Of a DNA stretch of 64,000 nucleotides, positions 44,008 through 54,366 are shown piece after piece. The first letter of the stretch is position 1. Each line of letters starts with the position of its first letter. The stretch comes from DASVWZ01 sp036392935 (GTDB lineage Bacteria > Acidobacteriota > Terriglobia > Terriglobales > Acidobacteriaceae), in NCBI GenBank assembly GCA_036392935.1, contig DASVWZ010000300.1:1-64000 (forward strand), in the 5' to 3' direction. The notes under the pieces were generated by a model. It worked only from the letters and a program-made list of their open reading frames with translations. It was not told the DNA's origin and made no database searches. Made by a program: the position numbers and the translations under genes.

Positions 44008-44958
44008 CTACCGCAATTGCTTCCCCGCAATCTCTTCCACCAGCGAGTACGGATCGCGCTTATGCTCTGCCACCTGCTTCGCCAGTTGCTCCAGATCGCG
44101 ATCGCTCAACTGCGCCCGCGCGCGGTCGAGCAGGGAATCGCGCAGCATCTCCACCAACCGCTCTTGCCAGTTATGAATATTTCGCTGCAGCGCCAGATTT
44201 TCTTTCTTCAAATACTCTTCATACTCTGCAATCCGCCTGACCAGCTCTTCAATCCCGTGTCCTTCGCTCGCCACCGTTTTCACAATTGGCGGCGTCCACT
44301 TGTCTGCGCGTATCGCCAGCGACTGCAGCGCGCGAATCTCCCGCTCCACCCGCTCGGCGCCGTCGCGGTCGCTTTTATTGATCACAAAAATATCCGCGAT
44401 CTCCATAATGCCGGCCTTGATGCTCTGCACATCGTCGCCCATGCCCGGCACCAGAATCACGATCGTGATGTCGGCCAGACGAACGATATCGACTTCATCC
44501 TGCCCTACGCCCACGGTTTCGATCATGATCAGATCGCGGCCCGACGCATCGAGCACCGTGGTCACATCGGCCGTCGCCCGCGCTAATCCGCCCAGCGATC
44601 CGCGCGTCGCCATGCTGCGTATGTAAATGCCGGGATCGGAAAAATGGTCCTGCATGCGGATGCGGTCGCCCAGAATCGCGCCGCCCGTGTACGGACTGGT
44701 CGGATCGACCGCGATAATCCCAACCGTCTTATCTTGCTTGCGATAGGCTTTTGCCAGCTGGTCGACCAGAGTGCTCTTGCCCGCTCCTGGCGCGCCCGTC
44801 AACCCGAGAATCCGCGCGTGCCCGGTGTGGGGAAACGCCGCTTTCAGCAGTTCCGACGATCCTTCCGCGCGGTTTTCAACTACGCTGATGGCGCGCGCCA
44901 GCGCCAGCGCATTCCCATTGCGCAGTTCACTCAGCCAGGGTTGAAGTGTGGAGATCAA
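44008..44958 (-). CDS. meaB: Methylmalonyl-CoA mutase-associated GTPase MeaB
   Basis: A 316-residue G3E-family GTPase that protects and assembles the B12-dependent methylmalonyl-CoA mutase. The P-loop is LTGAPGAGKST; other features are the D-containing GIIAVDPTSPYTGGAILGDR, the MIETVGVGQDEVDI G3 segment and the NKSD G4 motif. With mce it indicates the propionate/methylmalonyl-CoA pathway. It heads the operon meaB-mce-NTF2-tsaB-rimI. Confidence 0.95.
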   Translation of the reverse strand: MISTLQPWLSELRNGNALALARAISVVENRAEGSSELLKAAFPHTGHARILGLTGAPGAGKSTLVDQLAKAYRKQDKTVGIIAVDPTSPYTGGAILGDRIRMQDHFSDPGIYIRSMATRGSLGGLARATADVTTVLDASGRDLIMIETVGVGQDEVDIVRLADITIVILVPGMGDDVQSIKAGIMEIADIFVINKSDRDGAERVEREIRALQSLAIRADKWTPPIVKTVASEGHGIEELVRRIAEYEEYLKKENLALQRNIHNWQERLVEMLRDSLLDRARAQLSDRDLEQLAKQVAEHKRDPYSLVEEIAGKQLR

Positions 44959-45012
44959 ACTGTAAGTGTAAAGCAGAAAGCGACCGCGAGTGAGCAGCCC
45001 AAGTATCTTTGC

Positions 45013-45378
45013 TCAGCAGCCCATTGCATACTTAATCTTTTCGACCAATTGACATATCCGGGAGTTGGTTAACGCCCTCAACTTGTTGCGAGGCTCAACC
45101 AAGCCAGCCTTGGGAACGACCGCAATATCTTCGGCCCTGAGCACGCTCTGCTCCAGGCCAGTCTCACCTGGTGAGAGATAAACGTGGGTTGGGACCTCCC
45201 TGACAATCGACGTGGTCAGCGGCACCACAAGCACTGTGTTCACGCGCGGATGTAAATTTCGATCATCCGTGGAGACGACCACCACTGGCCGAGCACCCTT
45301 GCCCGGGGGGTCGGTCGGTAAGCGGACGAACCATATTTCCCCGCGATGCGGATGTTTGGTGTGGTTTGCGATGTTAAT
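45013..45378 (-). CDS. PemK/MazF-family toxin (endoribonuclease) with a non-ATG start
   Basis: A product of about 121 residues with the MazF/PemK fold. The N-terminal signature RGEIWFVRLPTDPPGKGARP and then VVVVSTDDRN are typical, as are the VPLTTS and LRAEDIAVVP segments. The family core lies upstream of the first ATG/GTG/TTG-initiated frame, which begins at a GTG inside the signature (45285). Upstream there is only an ATT at 45378, overlapping the antitoxin stop (GATTAA), or an ATC at 45372, before an in-frame TAG at about 45396. The start is therefore atypical, or translation is coupled to the antitoxin. Toxins of this family cleave mRNA. Confidence 0.75.
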   Translation of the reverse strand: MNIANHTKHPHRGEIWFVRLPTDPPGKGARPVVVVSTDDRNLHPRVNTVLVVPLTTSIVREVPTHVYLSPGETGLEQSVLRAEDIAVVPKAGLVEPRNKLRALTNSRICQLVEKIKYAMGC

Positions 45379-45670
45379 CCTTGGCCAAATTTGCTAGAAC
45401 GAACTCTCCCCACGCATCGTTTTCCGCCCGCTCTTCCTCGCTCATTGTGTCGTAATATCTACGGATTCCAGCGGAAATGCGTTCAATTTCGGCTTGCTGT
45501 CGCCTCTCGCGAATAATCATCTCGAGCGCTTCCGAAACCGAGCGATGCTTTTGTGCGGCTGCTTCGAGATAAGCCAGCGATTCTGTAGATAGGGAGAACG
45601 TCCGCTTGAGCTTGCGCCGGCCGGGTATGCTACCACGAGTGTTCTTACCAGAAGTCATACCCACTATCAT
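45374..45670 (-). CDS. Antitoxin of the PemK/MazF pair
   Basis: A 98-residue protein with a ribbon-helix-helix-like N-terminal part (KLKRTFSLSTESLAYLEAAA) and an acidic C-terminal tail (DTMSEEERAENDAWGEF) of the kind that wraps a toxin. Its stop codon overlaps the proposed toxin start, the standard order antitoxin then toxin. It probably represses its own promoter. The start could also be the ATG four codons downstream. Confidence 0.75.
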   Translation of the reverse strand: MIVGMTSGKNTRGSIPGRRKLKRTFSLSTESLAYLEAAAQKHRSVSEALEMIIRERRQQAEIERISAGIRRYYDTMSEEERAENDAWGEFVLANLAKD

Positions 45671-45700
45671 ACTACACGCCCTACCATACGGGCCAGGCCA

Positions 45701-46876
45701 TTATGCTGTTTTTGCCGCACGCCACGGCCGGTTATACACAAACCTCACCGCTAGCCCATTCAGCAAAATCGTAATCAGCGACGCCGCCAGCGTCGCGTTA
45801 TATAGATCGTCGCCCACGACCTTTGCGTCGCGCGCCACCTGCACCAGCACGTACGAAAATTCGCCGATCTGCGTCAACCCCACGCCGACCATCACTGCCG
45901 TGCGCCACGAATAACGGAACGCTTTCACCACCACCGCCCAGATCACAAACTTGCCGATCATGGTCATCGCCACGATCAGCAGAAGCAGCCCCGGCCGCGA
46001 AATCAGAATGTGCGGATCGACCAGCGCCCCAATGGTCACAAAAAACAGCGCCACAAACGCGTCGCGCAACGGCAGTAGATGCTGCAGAATGTTGTGCGCA
46101 TCCTCGCCTTCGCTCACGAGGAGCCCAGCCAGAAATGCTCCCAGCGCCAGCGACAATCCCGCCGCCTGCGTGATCGCCGCCGTGGCAAAGCTCAAGGCCA
46201 GCGCCACCAGCACCAGAAATTCCGGGCTGCCGGTCTTAATTACCGCCTTCATCAGTGGCGGCACGAATTTATACGCCAGCAACACCACCGGAATCAGAAT
46301 CAGAATCGATTTTCCCAACCCGATCGCGACGCCCAGCAAGCGATCGCCGGTCATATTTCCCAGTGATGGCAAAAGAATGGTCAGCGCGACCACCGCGATA
46401 TCTTCGACCAGCGTGATCCCGATCATGATCTGCCCTTGCTCGGCCCGTAGCAGTCCGCACTCTTCGAGCAGGCGCGACAGCACCATGGTGCTTGCGACCG
46501 AGACAATCGCTCCCAGCGCCACGCCTTCCTGCCACGTGTATCCGAAAAGCCATGCCAGCCCCACGCCCAGGCCCATCGACGCAATAATTCCCAGCGGAGC
46601 TCCAACGACCGCGACCCACTTCACCCGCATCAGATCGTCGAAAGAAAATTCCAAGCCAATGCTATACATCAGCAGGATGACACCCACCTCCGCCAGCAAT
46701 TCAAAATGATGAACGTCGGAAAGTCTCGGCCCGGGCGTGAATGGCCCAACGATAATTCCGCCGAGTACATAGCCCAAAATCATGGGCTGGCGGAAAACCC
46801 GCGCCAACGCGCCGCCCGCGACCGCTGCGCCAAACACGTACGCCAGGTCGCGATAAAAATTGGCTTCCGCCATCAT
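45701..46876 (-). CDS. Cation:proton antiporter, CPA2 family (Kef-like)
   Basis: A 391-residue membrane protein with about twelve helices. Family signatures are MILGYVLGGIIVGPFTPGPR, LLMYSIGLEFSF, SVASTMVLSRLLEE, LVEDIAVVALTILLP (the conserved Asp of the transport core) and AGLSLALGAFLAGLLVSEGE. It ends after the membrane domain, with no RCK/TrkA regulatory domain. It probably exchanges K+ or Na+ for protons. It lies 30 bases upstream of the antitoxin gene on the same strand. Confidence 0.9.
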   Translation of the reverse strand: MMAEANFYRDLAYVFGAAVAGGALARVFRQPMILGYVLGGIIVGPFTPGPRLSDVHHFELLAEVGVILLMYSIGLEFSFDDLMRVKWVAVVGAPLGIIASMGLGVGLAWLFGYTWQEGVALGAIVSVASTMVLSRLLEECGLLRAEQGQIMIGITLVEDIAVVALTILLPSLGNMTGDRLLGVAIGLGKSILILIPVVLLAYKFVPPLMKAVIKTGSPEFLVLVALALSFATAAITQAAGLSLALGAFLAGLLVSEGEDAHNILQHLLPLRDAFVALFFVTIGALVDPHILISRPGLLLLIVAMTMIGKFVIWAVVVKAFRYSWRTAVMVGVGLTQIGEFSYVLVQVARDAKVVGDDLYNATLAASLITILLNGLAVRFVYNRPWRAAKTA

Positions 46877-46980
46877 GGGTGATCAGTGTAATGCAGAATG
46901 GATTGCGTCGTGACCGGGGGTTGCGACTGGAGAATCAACCGAAAGGGCCCGGGAAACGCTGCTTGCGGGGGCGCGATCTT

Positions 46981-48090
46981 CTACTGTGACGCTGCGGCGA
47001 GCAGCGATCCCATTTCCTTGATGAATTCGGCCGAATTCATGAATGCAGCGAAGTGTCCGCCGCTGATGGTCACAAATGCCTTGCGCGGCGCTTCCACGCT
47101 ATCGACAAGGGCCCTTGCCACACTGGTCGGCGTGGTGAAGTCTTCGGCTCCCTGGATCACGAAAACTGGCGTTGAGAAGCGCCCGGTGAGCGCGGCAGGC
47201 GCCAGTGCACGCTCTTCCGGAATCAGCCGGTCAGCGCTCAGACCCTGACCCTCAAACCAATCGCTTACATCGGCCAGAGTATAGCCTGGAGCCGTCAGGC
47301 CGAAACCAACGGTGCTCTGAATGAAAAAATCCGCCCCTTCAAACAGATTCGACCATCGCCGCTGCACCTGGTATCCATGCCCGTCTTTATATGGGGGTGG
47401 GCCAATTTCATGGAGTTCACGAATGGCTCGGCTATCGCCCGAAGCTTGCGCTTTGGCAAGCAACGCATCGAATGCCACATCATATGCCCCAGCGGGAAGC
47501 CCAACCTGCCCCGTTCCAACGTAGGCCTGGAAGAGCTCAGGCTTCTTCTTCGCCATCAACAGGCCGAGCACAGAACCCCACGAATGCCCAAACAGGATGA
47601 CCTTCTCTTTTTCTTTGCGCATCGAGCCGCGAAGCGCGTCGGCGAGTTCGATACCATCCTGCACCAGTCGGTCAATGGTCACCATTTCGGCGGAGGACGC
47701 GCCGTTTCGGCCCAATGTCCGCCCCGCCCCGCGCTGGTCCCATTGCACAATCGTGTAATTCTTAACCCAGGTTCGGAAGCCCGCGTATCCCCATGGATTC
47801 GTGCAGTCGCCGGGGCCACCATGCAGCACAAGCACGACCGGATTGTCGCGATTTTCTCCCCGGACGGTTACCCACTGCTCGATTCCGCCGATTTTCAAGT
47901 ATTGTGCCTGGTCGATGCCGTTTGGAGTTGCGATGGCATAATCGGCAGCGTTCCGCTTGCGAACGAAATCGAAGATCTCGCCTAGTTTCTGTAGATCGCT
48001 GTGGGGCGGTGTGGGCTGTTCCTGTGTGTGTGCGGGACTTGATAACGCGAGAGCGCCAAACGCAACGAGTGCCTCACGGCGATTCAGCAT
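46981..48090 (-). CDS. Secreted alpha/beta hydrolase, proline iminopeptidase-like (S33)
   Basis: A 369-residue hydrolase. The twin-Arg-like start (LNRREALVAFGALALSSPAHT) suggests export, possibly by Tat. The oxyanion segment is VLVLHGGPGDCTNPWG, the nucleophile elbow GHSWGS, and the likely acid and base are near IQGAEDFTTP and SGGHFAAFMN. This matches the S33 prolyl iminopeptidase group, but ester hydrolysis is also possible. The ATG has TTGAGGAG five bases upstream. Confidence 0.87.
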   Translation of the reverse strand: MLNRREALVAFGALALSSPAHTQEQPTPPHSDLQKLGEIFDFVRKRNAADYAIATPNGIDQAQYLKIGGIEQWVTVRGENRDNPVVLVLHGGPGDCTNPWGYAGFRTWVKNYTIVQWDQRGAGRTLGRNGASSAEMVTIDRLVQDGIELADALRGSMRKEKEKVILFGHSWGSVLGLLMAKKKPELFQAYVGTGQVGLPAGAYDVAFDALLAKAQASGDSRAIRELHEIGPPPYKDGHGYQVQRRWSNLFEGADFFIQSTVGFGLTAPGYTLADVSDWFEGQGLSADRLIPEERALAPAALTGRFSTPVFVIQGAEDFTTPTSVARALVDSVEAPRKAFVTISGGHFAAFMNSAEFIKEMGSLLAAASQ

Positions 48091-48232
48091 GCTGGCTCCT
48101 CAACTAACTCCGGCTTCTTCCTGATACGGTGATCGCAGACGCGCAGTTCCAGAATTCGCCTGTCAAACGGCCCCCGCGATGGATGGCCACGTTGAGAACG
48201 GGAGCAGAGGTCATCTGCCCGCACACCCCGGC

Positions 48233-49375
<1,143 letters not shown>

Positions 49376-49566
49376 GGGACCCTCCGCGCCTGCAAGTTGG
49401 CTGCCGACGGCTTGATTACAGCACAGGGAGTTGCGGACAGAAAGTTACTTGTGGAGCGAAAACGTCGTATAGCTGAACCCCGCATGTTTATTGACGATTC
49501 CGCAGCGATCGCGCGCCTATTCAACCGACCGACTGGTCGCACCACTTACCCGAAAGCCGCAAATTC

Positions 49567-50391
49567 TTAGCGCCGTGCCGGCACTCTCGCACTCGCCACC
49601 GGCACAAACCACGCTGCATAACCCTTCGGATCGCCAACATTCGCAATCATCTGATTGAAGTACGCAGTCGCGTGCTCCTTCGAAATCGGTGTCAACTCGC
49701 CAATCGGCCCCGCGTATCCGTCCCGCCATGCGGTAAGGATCTGCGCAAACGTTTCGCGCGACACGCGCACGGTATCCACGATTACATAGTCGATCTTGAT
49801 CTCATCCAGCTTCGCGCCCGCCAGAATCCCAAAAATATCGCGCCCAATAAAAAGGTCGGTTCCGGTCTTCTCCGCGAAGATCGGCGGTACTGTATGCCAC
49901 ATCTCTCGCGGATCGGGCGTCGCGCGCTGGAAGTGCAGCATGCCGTAATCCTCGGCGATGATGTGCAGATACCCGCCCGGCTTCGTCACCCGCGCCAATT
50001 CCGCCACCACTCGCTCCGGATGCGGTATCGCATGCATCACATGGCGGCACACCGTCAAATCGAATTTGCCGTCATCCAGCCCCAACTCAAAAATGCTCTC
50101 GTATTCAAACTTCAATCGCGGTCCAAATTTCGCGTAGCGTTCCCGCGCCAGCTCCAGGTGGGCTTCAATAATGTCGATCCCCAGCACATGCGCCTGCGGG
50201 AACAACGCCGCCAGCCGCGACGATCCCTCGCCGGTCCCGCAGCCCGCATCGAGAATCCGCGCCTCCGCCGGAAGCTCATATCCTCGCAGCAACGGCTCTT
50301 CCTGCGGCCAAATGGCGCGCGCCTGCGCGTCGAGAGTACGCACCATCGACTCGTCGGCCATCTGCTTGCCATGGGGATTGAGATCGGTCAA
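49567..50391 (-). CDS. SAM-dependent methyltransferase
   Basis: A 274-residue class I methyltransferase. Motif I is ILDAGCGTGEGSSRLA (about 46-61) and the acidic motif II is VLGIDIIEAHLELA. The later segment HVMHAIPHPERVVAELAR and the WHTVPPIFAEK region fit the UbiE/Methyltransf_11 type. The substrate cannot be deduced. It is followed upstream by the DUF962 gene on the same strand, 30 bases away. Confidence 0.85.
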   Translation of the reverse strand: MTDLNPHGKQMADESMVRTLDAQARAIWPQEEPLLRGYELPAEARILDAGCGTGEGSSRLAALFPQAHVLGIDIIEAHLELARERYAKFGPRLKFEYESIFELGLDDGKFDLTVCRHVMHAIPHPERVVAELARVTKPGGYLHIIAEDYGMLHFQRATPDPREMWHTVPPIFAEKTGTDLFIGRDIFGILAGAKLDEIKIDYVIVDTVRVSRETFAQILTAWRDGYAGPIGELTPISKEHATAYFNQMIANVGDPKGYAAWFVPVASARVPARR

Positions 50392-50421
50392 GGAATTTTT
50401 CTCGAAGTAGTCTTATGACAA

Positions 50422-50703
50422 CTAGGCCTGCGGCGCCTTTTTCTCGCCGCCAAAAATCTTGCGCGCCATCCACACCGGGGCCACGAACACGTGCGCCGGA
50501 TTCGTCAGAAACGCTGGCTTGTTGCCTTCAATGAGGTGGCCCAGCCACGCCAGCGCGAATGCCGCCGGAATCAGCAGCAGACCGATGATCCAGTGAAACC
50601 ACACCACGATCAGCGACGAAAATCCCACCGGAATCGCAATCATGTGCAGTGCCCGGTTCACCGGATGGTTGTGTGCCCCATCGTAATGCGAATAGAGACC
50701 CAT
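50422..50703 (-). CDS. DUF962/Mpo1-like membrane protein
   Basis: A 93-residue protein with two membrane helices (MIAIPVGFSSLIVVWFHWII and LLIPAAFALAWLGH). The histidine-rich signature YDGAHNHPVNRALHMIAIP and GHLIEGNKPAFLTNP match the DUF962/Mpo1 family, iron-dependent dioxygenases for 2-hydroxy fatty acids in yeast. The bacterial role is unproven. It lies between hemW and the methyltransferase gene. Confidence 0.78.
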   Translation of the reverse strand: MGLYSHYDGAHNHPVNRALHMIAIPVGFSSLIVVWFHWIIGLLLIPAAFALAWLGHLIEGNKPAFLTNPAHVFVAPVWMARKIFGGEKKAPQA

Positions 50704-50724
50704 ATTTAACCCCGAAGCCCACCC

Positions 50725-51915
50725 TCAACTTTGCTGAATTATAGCCTGATCACCGCGCAAGAACCGCTCAAACACTTCATTCGACAGCAATCGTCCGCGC
50801 GCAGTTAGACGAACGATGTCGCCGTCACGTACCATCACGCCCCCGGAAACCAATCCATCAATTGTCTGCGAAAATTGACTCACCACATCCTCGCCAAACT
50901 CCGAGGCCACTTCACGCAAATCCACTCCGCTGTTCAACCGCAGCCCCAGAAAGAATGCTTCTTCCAACGCAGCCGATGAGTCTACATTCGTCCTCTTCAA
51001 CTCCGCCCCCGCCACATACTCCTCCAGCGAATCCGCCGTCGAAAATCTCACGGCACTTTCGTCTGAGCTCGAAAGCATCGAATGCGCATCCACACCAAAG
51101 CCCATATACGGCTGTCGCGTCCAATACTTCAGATTGTGCCGCGACTCCCATCCCTCTCGCGCAAAATTCGAAATCTCATATTGCGCAACGCCCGCGCGAC
51201 CGAGGCTCTCGCACGCCATCTCATATAAATCCGCAGTCACATTTTCATCCGGCACAAAGTGCGCGTGATACTTTGTTCCCCCTGCAATCAACTCCCGTCC
51301 CAGCCGCGAATCCTCATCCACTTCCAGCATGTACACGCTCACATGTGGCGCTTCGATCGCAATCGTCGCGTTCAAAGACAACTCCCAGCTTTCCCGCGTC
51401 TGGTGCGGCAATCCAGCGATCAAATCAACATTGATATTCCCTATCCCCGCCGCCCGCAGACGCGCAATCTCTTCAATCACCGTCGATCGCTTGTGCAACC
51501 GTCCCACCGCTGCCGCTTCCTGATCCACAAACGACTGCACGCCCAAGCTGACCCGGTTCACTCCGCATCGCAACAACGTCGCAATCACCGCATCGCTCAA
51601 AGTCCCGGGCGCGCACTCAACCGTAACTTCGGCGGAAGGCAGAACATCAAACGTCTCACGCACCGCTGCGAATATCCGTTCCAGTTGCGCTCCATCCAGC
51701 ACAGTCGGCGTCCCTCCGCCCAGGTAAATGGAATCGACAGAACTTTCGAAAATGCCGCCCATCCGCTCTGCCGTCGCAGCCGCCGCTCCAACATCGTCGC
51801 GCACTCGATCGACATACCGCCCAAACACCGCCTTTGAAAACACGTCCGACGCAAAGTTGCAGTAGCTGCACTTGGTCCGGCAGAACGGAACGGAAATGTA
51901 CAGCCCGAGCGGCAT
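50725..51915 (-). CDS. hemW: HemW-like radical SAM protein
   Basis: A 396-residue radical SAM protein of the HemW group, a heme chaperone often mislabelled as coproporphyrinogen oxidase. The cluster cysteines are Cys12, Cys16 and Cys19 (CRTKCSYC) and lack the extra cysteine of HemN. Following motifs are IYLGGGTPT, SLGVQSFVDQ and NVDLIAGLPHQT. The ATG at 51915 fits the family N-terminus; the frame is open to 52014 but overlaps the divergent ABC transporter start. Confidence 0.88.
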   Translation of the reverse strand: MPLGLYISVPFCRTKCSYCNFASDVFSKAVFGRYVDRVRDDVGAAAATAERMGGIFESSVDSIYLGGGTPTVLDGAQLERIFAAVRETFDVLPSAEVTVECAPGTLSDAVIATLLRCGVNRVSLGVQSFVDQEAAAVGRLHKRSTVIEEIARLRAAGIGNINVDLIAGLPHQTRESWELSLNATIAIEAPHVSVYMLEVDEDSRLGRELIAGGTKYHAHFVPDENVTADLYEMACESLGRAGVAQYEISNFAREGWESRHNLKYWTRQPYMGFGVDAHSMLSSSDESAVRFSTADSLEEYVAGAELKRTNVDSSAALEEAFFLGLRLNSGVDLREVASEFGEDVVSQFSQTIDGLVSGGVMVRDGDIVRLTARGRLLSNEVFERFLRGDQAIIQQS

Positions 51916-51979
51916 CTGTTGATTATCCCAAAAATCGTCTCTTCCCCATGCTGTATCCTCTTTATAGCTCGCAGCACCC

Positions 51980-54001
51980 ATGGCCTCCCACCAGGAAGAA
52001 GAAGTTCTCGGCAAAGCCTACGACAGCCGCCTGATGAAGCGGCTGCTCAGCTACCTGCGCCCCTATCGCTGGCAGACCGGCATCGCGCTGTGCGCTATTC
52101 TTTTCAAAGTCGCCGGAGATGTCTCCGGCCCCTACCTCACCAAAGTTGTCATCGACCGCTATCTCGCGCCCGTGCCCGATCGCCATCCTTTTCTCGATCG
52201 TTATCTCAGCCACAACGCGATGACCGGCATCGCGCAAATCGCCGGACTCTACGTCGGCCTGTTGATCTTTACCTTTCTCTGCGAATACCTGCAGACCTAC
52301 TACATGCAGTGGGTCGGGCAGATGGTGATGTTCGACATGCGCGCCCAGATCTTCCGCCATCTGCAGCGCATCCACATCGCCTTCTACGACAAAAATCCTG
52401 TCGGCCGCCTCGTCACCCGCGTCACCAGCGACGTCGATGCCATCAACGAAATGTTCACCGCCGGCGTCGTCTCCATCTTCGAAGATATCTTCGTTCTTGT
52501 CGGCATTATCTGGATCATGCTGCGCATGAACGCGCGCCTGGCGCTGATCACCTTCGCCGTTCTGCCTCTGATCGCCATCGCCACCCGCCTTTTTCGCGAC
52601 AAAGTCCGCGACTCCTACCGCCGCATTCGCACCGCCATCGCCCGCATCAACTCCTATCTGCAGGAGCATGTCAGCGGCATGACGGTCGTCCAGCTCTTCA
52701 ACCGCGAAAAGCGCGCGTATCGGAGCTTTTCCGAAGTCAACGCCGTGCACATGGACGCCTACAAAGACGCCATCATGGCCCACGCCGTCTACTATCCGGT
52801 GGTGGAAGTTTTATCTGCCATAGCCATTGCCTGCGTCATCTGGTTTGGCGGTGGCGATGTCCTCCGCAAGGTCACCACACTCGGCGTGCTCGCCGCATTC
52901 ATTCAATACGCCCAGCGCTTCTTCCGTCCTATTCAGGATTTCAGCGAGAAGTACAACATCCTGCAGTCCGCCATGGCCTCGAGCGAGCGCGTCTTCAAGC
53001 TGATCGATTCGCCCGTTGAAATCACTTCCCCCGCCGTCACCAAAGAGCCGTCTGGCGCCGGCCGCATCGACTTCGACAATGTCTGGTTCGCCTATCGTTC
53101 GTTACCGGCGGAAAAACACGTGGGCACGGACGCCGCAGCCAATACTCACGTGGGCACGGACGCCCTCGTCCGGGGTCCCCAGCCGGCGCGGGTTTCGCCG
53201 GATGGGGCGGTCGTCCGTCCTGGCCGACCCGAAGGGTCGGCAGTTAATCTCGACTGGGTCCTGCGCGGCGTCTCCTTCACCATCGAGCCCGGCGAAACCG
53301 TTGCCATCGTCGGACACACCGGCGCCGGCAAAACCACCATCATCTCGCTGCTCATGCGCTTCTACGACGTGCAGAAAGGCGCCATCAAAATCGACGGCGT
53401 CAACGTCAAAGACATGAATCTCGACTCTCTGCGCGGCCGCTTTGGCGTCGTCCTGCAAGACCCGGTTCTTTTTAGCGGCACCGTCGACAGCAACATCCGC
53501 CTGGGCACCAAGTGGATCAAAGACGAAGACGTCGAAAAAGCCGTCGAAGACGTTAACCTCGCGGACTTCATCCGCAGCCTGCCCGGCGGATTCAAAGAAG
53601 AAGTCCGCGAGCGCGGCAATACCTTATCGACCGGTCAGAAGCAGCTCATTTCTTTCGCCCGGGCCCTTGCTCACAACCCCGAAATTCTCATTCTTGACGA
53701 AGCCACTTCCAGCGTCGACACCGAAACCGAATTCCGCGTCCGCGAAGCCCTCAGTCGCATGGTCGAAGGACGCACCTCGGTCATCATCGCCCATCGCCTT
53801 TCCACTATTCAGCGCGCCGACAAAATCATCGTCATGCACAAAGGCCAGGTCCGCGAAATCGGCACCCACCAGCAACTCCTCGCCCAGCGCGGCATTTACT
53901 ACAAGCTCTATCAACTGCAATACAAAGACCAGGAGCTTGGCGCTCTGCCCGCTCCCACACCGAGCGCCATCGCGGAACCCACCGCCAGCGCCGACGACTA
54001 G
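51980..54001 (+). CDS. ABC exporter, fused permease and ATPase, with an in-frame repeat insertion
   Basis: A 673-residue half-transporter of the MsbA/LmrA type. Six membrane helices span about 31-305. The ATPase domain has Walker A GHTGAGKTT at 445-453, the signature LSTGQKQ (instead of LSGGQ) and Walker B ILILDEATSSVD. Between the first ATPase strand (FDNVWFAYRS) and LDWVLRGVSF there is an unusual segment of about 47 residues (377-423), encoded by a palindromic repeat. Lipid export is possible given LPS genes nearby, but the substrate is unknown. It is divergent from hemW. Confidence 0.92.
   Translation: MASHQEEEVLGKAYDSRLMKRLLSYLRPYRWQTGIALCAILFKVAGDVSGPYLTKVVIDRYLAPVPDRHPFLDRYLSHNAMTGIAQIAGLYVGLLIFTFLCEYLQTYYMQWVGQMVMFDMRAQIFRHLQRIHIAFYDKNPVGRLVTRVTSDVDAINEMFTAGVVSIFEDIFVLVGIIWIMLRMNARLALITFAVLPLIAIATRLFRDKVRDSYRRIRTAIARINSYLQEHVSGMTVVQLFNREKRAYRSFSEVNAVHMDAYKDAIMAHAVYYPVVEVLSAIAIACVIWFGGGDVLRKVTTLGVLAAFIQYAQRFFRPIQDFSEKYNILQSAMASSERVFKLIDSPVEITSPAVTKEPSGAGRIDFDNVWFAYRSLPAEKHVGTDAAANTHVGTDALVRGPQPARVSPDGAVVRPGRPEGSAVNLDWVLRGVSFTIEPGETVAIVGHTGAGKTTIISLLMRFYDVQKGAIKIDGVNVKDMNLDSLRGRFGVVLQDPVLFSGTVDSNIRLGTKWIKDEDVEKAVEDVNLADFIRSLPGGFKEEVRERGNTLSTGQKQLISFARALAHNPEILILDEATSSVDTETEFRVREALSRMVEGRTSVIIAHRLSTIQRADKIIVMHKGQVREIGTHQQLLAQRGIYYKLYQLQYKDQELGALPAPTPSAIAEPTASADD
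53108..53248. repeat. REP-like repeat inside the ABC exporter gene
   Basis: The element contains a direct repeat CACGTGGGCACGGACGCC (about 53116-53133 and 53149-53166) and a perfect seven-pair hairpin, CCGACCC-GAA-GGGTCGG, near its right end. It is 141 bases and keeps the reading frame of the host gene, adding about 47 residues to the ATPase domain. Its look is that of an intergenic dispersed palindrome rather than of coding sequence. Confidence 0.7.
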
Positions 54002-54179
54002 CGTCCCTTAGCCGTTGTTGGGAGGGACATAAGGCGCGCCGAAACGCCGCCTCGAAGTTGCTTTTGGGTGGCGCAGCGGTTTACCGCTGCGATAACCGAC
54101 CTCTCCCCGTTGGCGGCTTTAGCCGCTGAGGTCGACGTCGTATGGTCTCATCATCTGCTCGCCGTCCAGACGTTTCCAA

Positions 54180-54366
54180 CTACTGCTTTGCCTCCGGATC
54201 AAGCGTCGCATCGATGTTCACCTGGCCGCTCGATACCATGACTGTCCCGCCCCAGGGCCTGAAGCCACTCATCATGCGCGGAAGGCCGCGCTCGTCCGTC
54301 ATATTAACCAATGAGTAAACATAGTCCCCATCTAACTCCTTTGTTTTCTGTATTTTGATATCTAAC
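54180..54366 (-). pseudogene. C-terminal fragment of an unidentified protein
   Basis: On the minus strand a frame of about 60 codons ends at a TAG at 54180. Its product reads well near the end (LPRMMSGFRPWGGTVMVSSG, then QVNIDATLDPEAKQ), unlike a random frame, but it is closed upstream by a TAG near 54364 and has no proper start. I do not recognise the parent gene. It may be a remnant of a larger deleted gene. Confidence 0.3.

Noticed and set aside
48091..48232. Possible gene remnant between the hydrolase and acyl-CoA dehydrogenase genes
   Set aside because: Frames here are short and lack any recognisable family pattern; the region carries only the hydrolase ribosome binding site.
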